DNA from: Robertmurraya kyonggiensis
Lineage (GTDB): Bacteria > Bacillota > Bacilli > Bacillales > Cytobacillaceae
Direction of reading: 5' to 3'
Length of the DNA stretch: 64,000 nucleotides
NCBI RefSeq assembly: GCF_005116465.1
Contig: NZ_SWBM01000003.1
Location: forward strand, 372,001 to 436,000
Shown here: positions 62,051-64,000 of the stretch, one piece after another
Layout: the number at the start of each line of letters is the position of its first letter
Position numbering within the stretch: position 1 is the first letter of the stretch
Made by a program: the position numbers and the translations under genes
Notes under the pieces: model-generated
The model's database searches: none
Told to the model about the DNA's origin: nothing
What the model saw: only the letters and a program-made list of their open reading frames with translations

Positions 62051-63001
62051 TTATTCCCCCGACGGCAATTCCACTTCCGCATCATCAGCAAGAGGAACTC
62101 CGAAGTTAGGCGTACCGTCTTCATTCCAATCAAACTTTTGGATACGAGTAGAACGGAAAATCGTGTCCTCTCCAGGTGCTGAAAGGGCATGATAAACAAT
62201 CCAATCTTCCTGATCATCTTGTGACTTTGTAAAACTATTGTGTCCTGTCGCAAACACCTTGTTCTCAACACTCTTACGAAATACAGGTTGTTGGCACTTC
62301 GTCCAGGATGAAGGATTCATTGGATCGGATGCTTCCTTCATCGTTAGCATCCCCAGAGCATAATCTTCGGACCACGTGGTACTTGCAGAGTAAACTAGAA
62401 AAACAAATCCATTACGTCTTAAGATAACTGGCCCCTCATTTATCGCCATGCCACCTTGCTTCTCCCAATCCAATGTTGGAGCCGTCAGCATAACCTGTTC
62501 TCCAGCTAGTGTCCAAGGATTTAGCATTTTCATAATATAAATCGCTGACCCATAGTCAGGGAAGTGACCATACCCTGCGTATAAGAAATAATATTGGTCT
62601 TGCCATTCGAAAACCGTACCATCCAACCCCGGGCTCGGAGTTGGTAGCGCACCCTTCCAAACCCACTCACCTGTCATCGGGTCATCCGCAACATTTTCTA
62701 ACACACATACTCTTCTAGATTCATCTCCGCCTCCATCATTCGCGGTATAGTAGATGTACCACTTATCATCTAGACGATGAATTTCCGGAGCCCATAAGTT
62801 GTAGCTATACTGACCAGATGGTTCGGGAATCCAGATTGTTTTCTTATGGCCGGAATCGATACCTGACAGACTTGTCGATTGAATCAGCTCTATATGGTCA
62901 CGTTTTGTCGCCATAAAATAATATAGGTGATTGTGTTTTAGTACCCACGGATCAGCTGCATTTCTGACAATCGGATTCGCAAATGTTTTCGCCTTTAGCA
63001 T
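62051..63001 (-). CDS. GH43-family arabinofuranosidase/xylosidase
   Basis: 316 residues from the ATG at 63001, 6 nt after AGAGGTGA. Five-bladed propeller: NPIVRNAADPWVLKHNHLYY holds the base Asp, SPGLDGTVFEWQDQYYFLYA the pKa-modulating Asp, and INEGPVILRRNGFVFLVYSA the acid Glu. No signal peptide, so it acts on imported oligosaccharides, probably arabino- or xylo-oligosaccharides. Followed by YesL-like and GH2 genes in the same direction. Confidence 0.88.
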   Translation of the reverse strand: MLKAKTFANPIVRNAADPWVLKHNHLYYFMATKRDHIELIQSTSLSGIDSGHKKTIWIPEPSGQYSYNLWAPEIHRLDDKWYIYYTANDGGGDESRRVCVLENVADDPMTGEWVWKGALPTPSPGLDGTVFEWQDQYYFLYAGYGHFPDYGSAIYIMKMLNPWTLAGEQVMLTAPTLDWEKQGGMAINEGPVILRRNGFVFLVYSASTTWSEDYALGMLTMKEASDPMNPSSWTKCQQPVFRKSVENKVFATGHNSFTKSQDDQEDWIVYHALSAPGEDTIFRSTRIQKFDWNEDGTPNFGVPLADDAEVELPSGE

Positions 63002-63014
63002 GTGCAATCACCTC

Positions 63015-63118
63015 TTATCCCTTCATTCCCGTTAAGGTAATTCCTTCAATGTAAAAAGAAATGGAAATGGTTAACGTAAAGTTTACTAGAATCGGCATCA
63101 ATAAAATCCCTTTTGAAG
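63015..63118 (-). pseudogene. C-terminal remnant of a CUT1 sugar permease
   Basis: An open minus-strand segment of about 33 codons without start. It ends SFYIEGITLTGMKG and stop, the typical C-terminus of MalG-like permeases (compare SLSLSSGVKG of the intact permease at 63586). The hydrophobic run before it fits the last membrane helix. Probably the leftover of a second permease gene deleted between GH43 and the next gene. Confidence 0.5.
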
Positions 63119-63130
63119 AATACCTCAAAG

Positions 63131-63550
63131 CTATTGATTTTGAATTTCATAGTTTACTAGCTTTGATATAGGTTTATTTTTTGCTAATGCTAAAACTCCT
63201 GCCGATAAAAACAGCAAAGAGCCTAATAGATCCATTAATAGATAGGAGGCAATCCCCACTAGGATAAACCAGATAGGTTTTTTAACTTCTGTTTGATCAT
63301 CCTTCAGTGATTTCGCCATAACAATGTTTACGATCCCCAATATAACAAATAGCATCCCAAAGCTAACCGAGAACATATACATACTTCCAAAAATGGATTG
63401 CGCAGCCTCCAATTTTGCAAAGGTATTATAATTAGAATTCAAACCTTCATTTTTTATATAAGAGGCAAAAACAAAAATGGTAAGGAGACCTGAGACGATC
63501 TGCCATACAGAACCAACCATAACTAGTCTTCTCTCTAGCTTTCTATTCAC
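63131..63550 (-). CDS. Small four-helix membrane protein of unknown function
   Basis: 139 residues, not recognised. Four hydrophobic segments at about 10-30, 52-78, 90-108 and 108-125. The start is MNRKLERRLVMVGSVWQIVS, and the C-terminal tail is polar. It interrupts a sugar-utilisation operon between an intact permease gene and a permease remnant, so it may have arrived with that rearrangement. Confidence 0.6.
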   Translation of the reverse strand: MNRKLERRLVMVGSVWQIVSGLLTIFVFASYIKNEGLNSNYNTFAKLEAAQSIFGSMYMFSVSFGMLFVILGIVNIVMAKSLKDDQTEVKKPIWFILVGIASYLLMDLLGSLLFLSAGVLALAKNKPISKLVNYEIQNQ

Positions 63551-63585
63551 CCTGAAACCTCCTTAACAGGCAGATTATGTTTTTA

Positions 63586-64000
63586 TTATCCTTTCACACC
63601 AGATGATAAAGAGAGTGATTCCATGAAGTATTTTTGTGTGAATAAGTAAAGGATAAAGGTTGGAACGATCGCTACCAGTGCCCCAGTTAAAGCATGCGCC
63701 ACATCGAGCGCGTACATTCCTTGAAGTAATTGTAATCCTGGTGTAATTGGCATTTTTTCAACATCATTAAACACAATCGATGGCCATAAGAAGTCATTCC
63801 AAGAGGCTGTAAATGTGAACAATGCTACAACTGTCAGTACAGGTTTTATTAGTGGCAAAATCAGTTTAAGGAATATCTGAAAATCAGAAGCACCATCCAC
63901 TCTCGCTGATTCATCAAAATCCATTGGAATCCCTTTCATAAACTGTCTTACTAGAAAGATATTAAACACTCCCGCTGCCCCCGGAACAATCGCAGCTAAA
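63586..64000 (-). CDS. Carbohydrate ABC transporter permease, MalG-type (partial)
   Basis: The reading frame stays open to the window edge; the 5' end lies beyond 64000. The visible 138 codons begin AAIVPGAAGVFNIFLVRQF and contain the coupling loop DESARVDGASDFQIFLKLILP, then three membrane segments, ending KYFMESLSLSSGVKG. CUT1 family importer for an oligosaccharide, in line with the GH43, GH2 and YesL-like genes downstream. Confidence 0.9.
   Translation of the reverse strand, partial: LAAIVPGAAGVFNIFLVRQFMKGIPMDFDESARVDGASDFQIFLKLILPLIKPVLTVVALFTFTASWNDFLWPSIVFNDVEKMPITPGLQLLQGMYALDVAHALTGALVAIVPTFILYLFTQKYFMESLSLSSGVKG

Noticed and set aside
61873-62271. 132-codon minus-strand open frame
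   Set aside because: Overlaps the GH43 gene in another frame over 220 bases; GH43 has all catalytic motifs and a good start.
1-64000. Transposase, integrase, tRNA or rRNA genes marking an island border
   Set aside because: None was found; the accessory clusters have no visible mobility genes or attachment sites within this window.

Overview
The window looks like chromosomal DNA from a low-GC member of the Bacillaceae, but not Bacillus subtilis itself. The reasons are strong AGGAGG-type ribosome binding sites, frequent TTG and GTG starts, a T-box leader on ileS, Rho-independent terminators at most operon ends, and many proteins that match Bacillus families (asparagine synthetase AsnB, YkkCD-type SMR pair, UgtP, YfhP, MalL, YesL). 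I found no rRNA or tRNA gene, no insertion sequence, no phage gene and no CRISPR array.

Layout. 0.1-6.2 kb: a proline-rich small protein, asparagine synthetase, and a long type-2-like isoleucyl-tRNA synthetase behind a T-box. 6.3-21.5 kb: a phosphonate island. It holds a complete C-P lyase operon in the order phnG-H-I-J-K-M-L-D-C-E-E. Two further phosphonate-associated genes lie 4 kb away, a PHP-family phosphodiesterase (PhnPP-like) and a hexapeptide acetyltransferase. They are separated from the operon by a guanidine-exporter-like SMR pair with a structured leader, a GntR/UTRA regulator and a divergent azoreductase/Rrf2 pair. 21.7-30.1 kb: housekeeping and accessory genes (short lipoprotein, YjbR, YfhP, UgtP-like glycosyltransferase, polyphosphate kinase and exopolyphosphatase, AraC regulator). 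30.2-43.9 kb: an aromatic or quinone catabolic island. It contains a ring-cleaving dioxygenase, a luciferase-like flavin monooxygenase with a separate FMN reductase, alpha/beta hydrolases, a DoxX protein, an MFS transporter, maleylacetate reductase, a two-subunit CoA-transferase, a citryl-CoA-lyase-like protein and a 941-residue ATPase/BTAD regulator. 44.0-53.8 kb: hydrolases, an aldo/keto reductase, an FAD oxidase/PLP enzyme pair, an ABC exporter with an XRE-AbrB regulator, and a zinc-ribbon PD-(D/E)XK protein. 54.0-55.5 kb: a radical SAM/SPASM maturase with a 28-residue peptide gene directly behind it. 55.7-64.0 kb: carbohydrate genes (GH13, LacI, GH2, YesL, GH43, ABC permease) with decayed fragments of a GH65 enzyme and of a permease.

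How the parts work together. The phosphonate genes supply uptake, the whole C-P lyase core and a possible route from the cyclic ribosyl phosphate to ribose 5-phosphate without PhnP/PhnN. In the catabolic island, four promoters carry the same arrangement: heptads related to TGTAAGT repeated every 11 bp, the last one 9 bp before the -10 box. This is the DNA signature expected for a SARP/BTAD-type activator, and the large regulator encoded in the middle of the island is the obvious candidate. The end of the pathway (maleylacetate to 3-oxoadipate to 3-oxoadipyl-CoA) can be read from the genes, but the starting substrate cannot.

The two observations I rate highest are this four-promoter regulon and the radical SAM maturase with its unrecognised 28-residue peptide. 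Two dispersed palindrome-repeat families (52-bp tandem units at 58.9 kb with relatives at 24.7 kb; four-palindrome elements at 44.9 and 55.5 kb) and a guanidine-riboswitch-like pseudoknot are next. All functional statements come from reading the sequence and from family knowledge; no database search was run.
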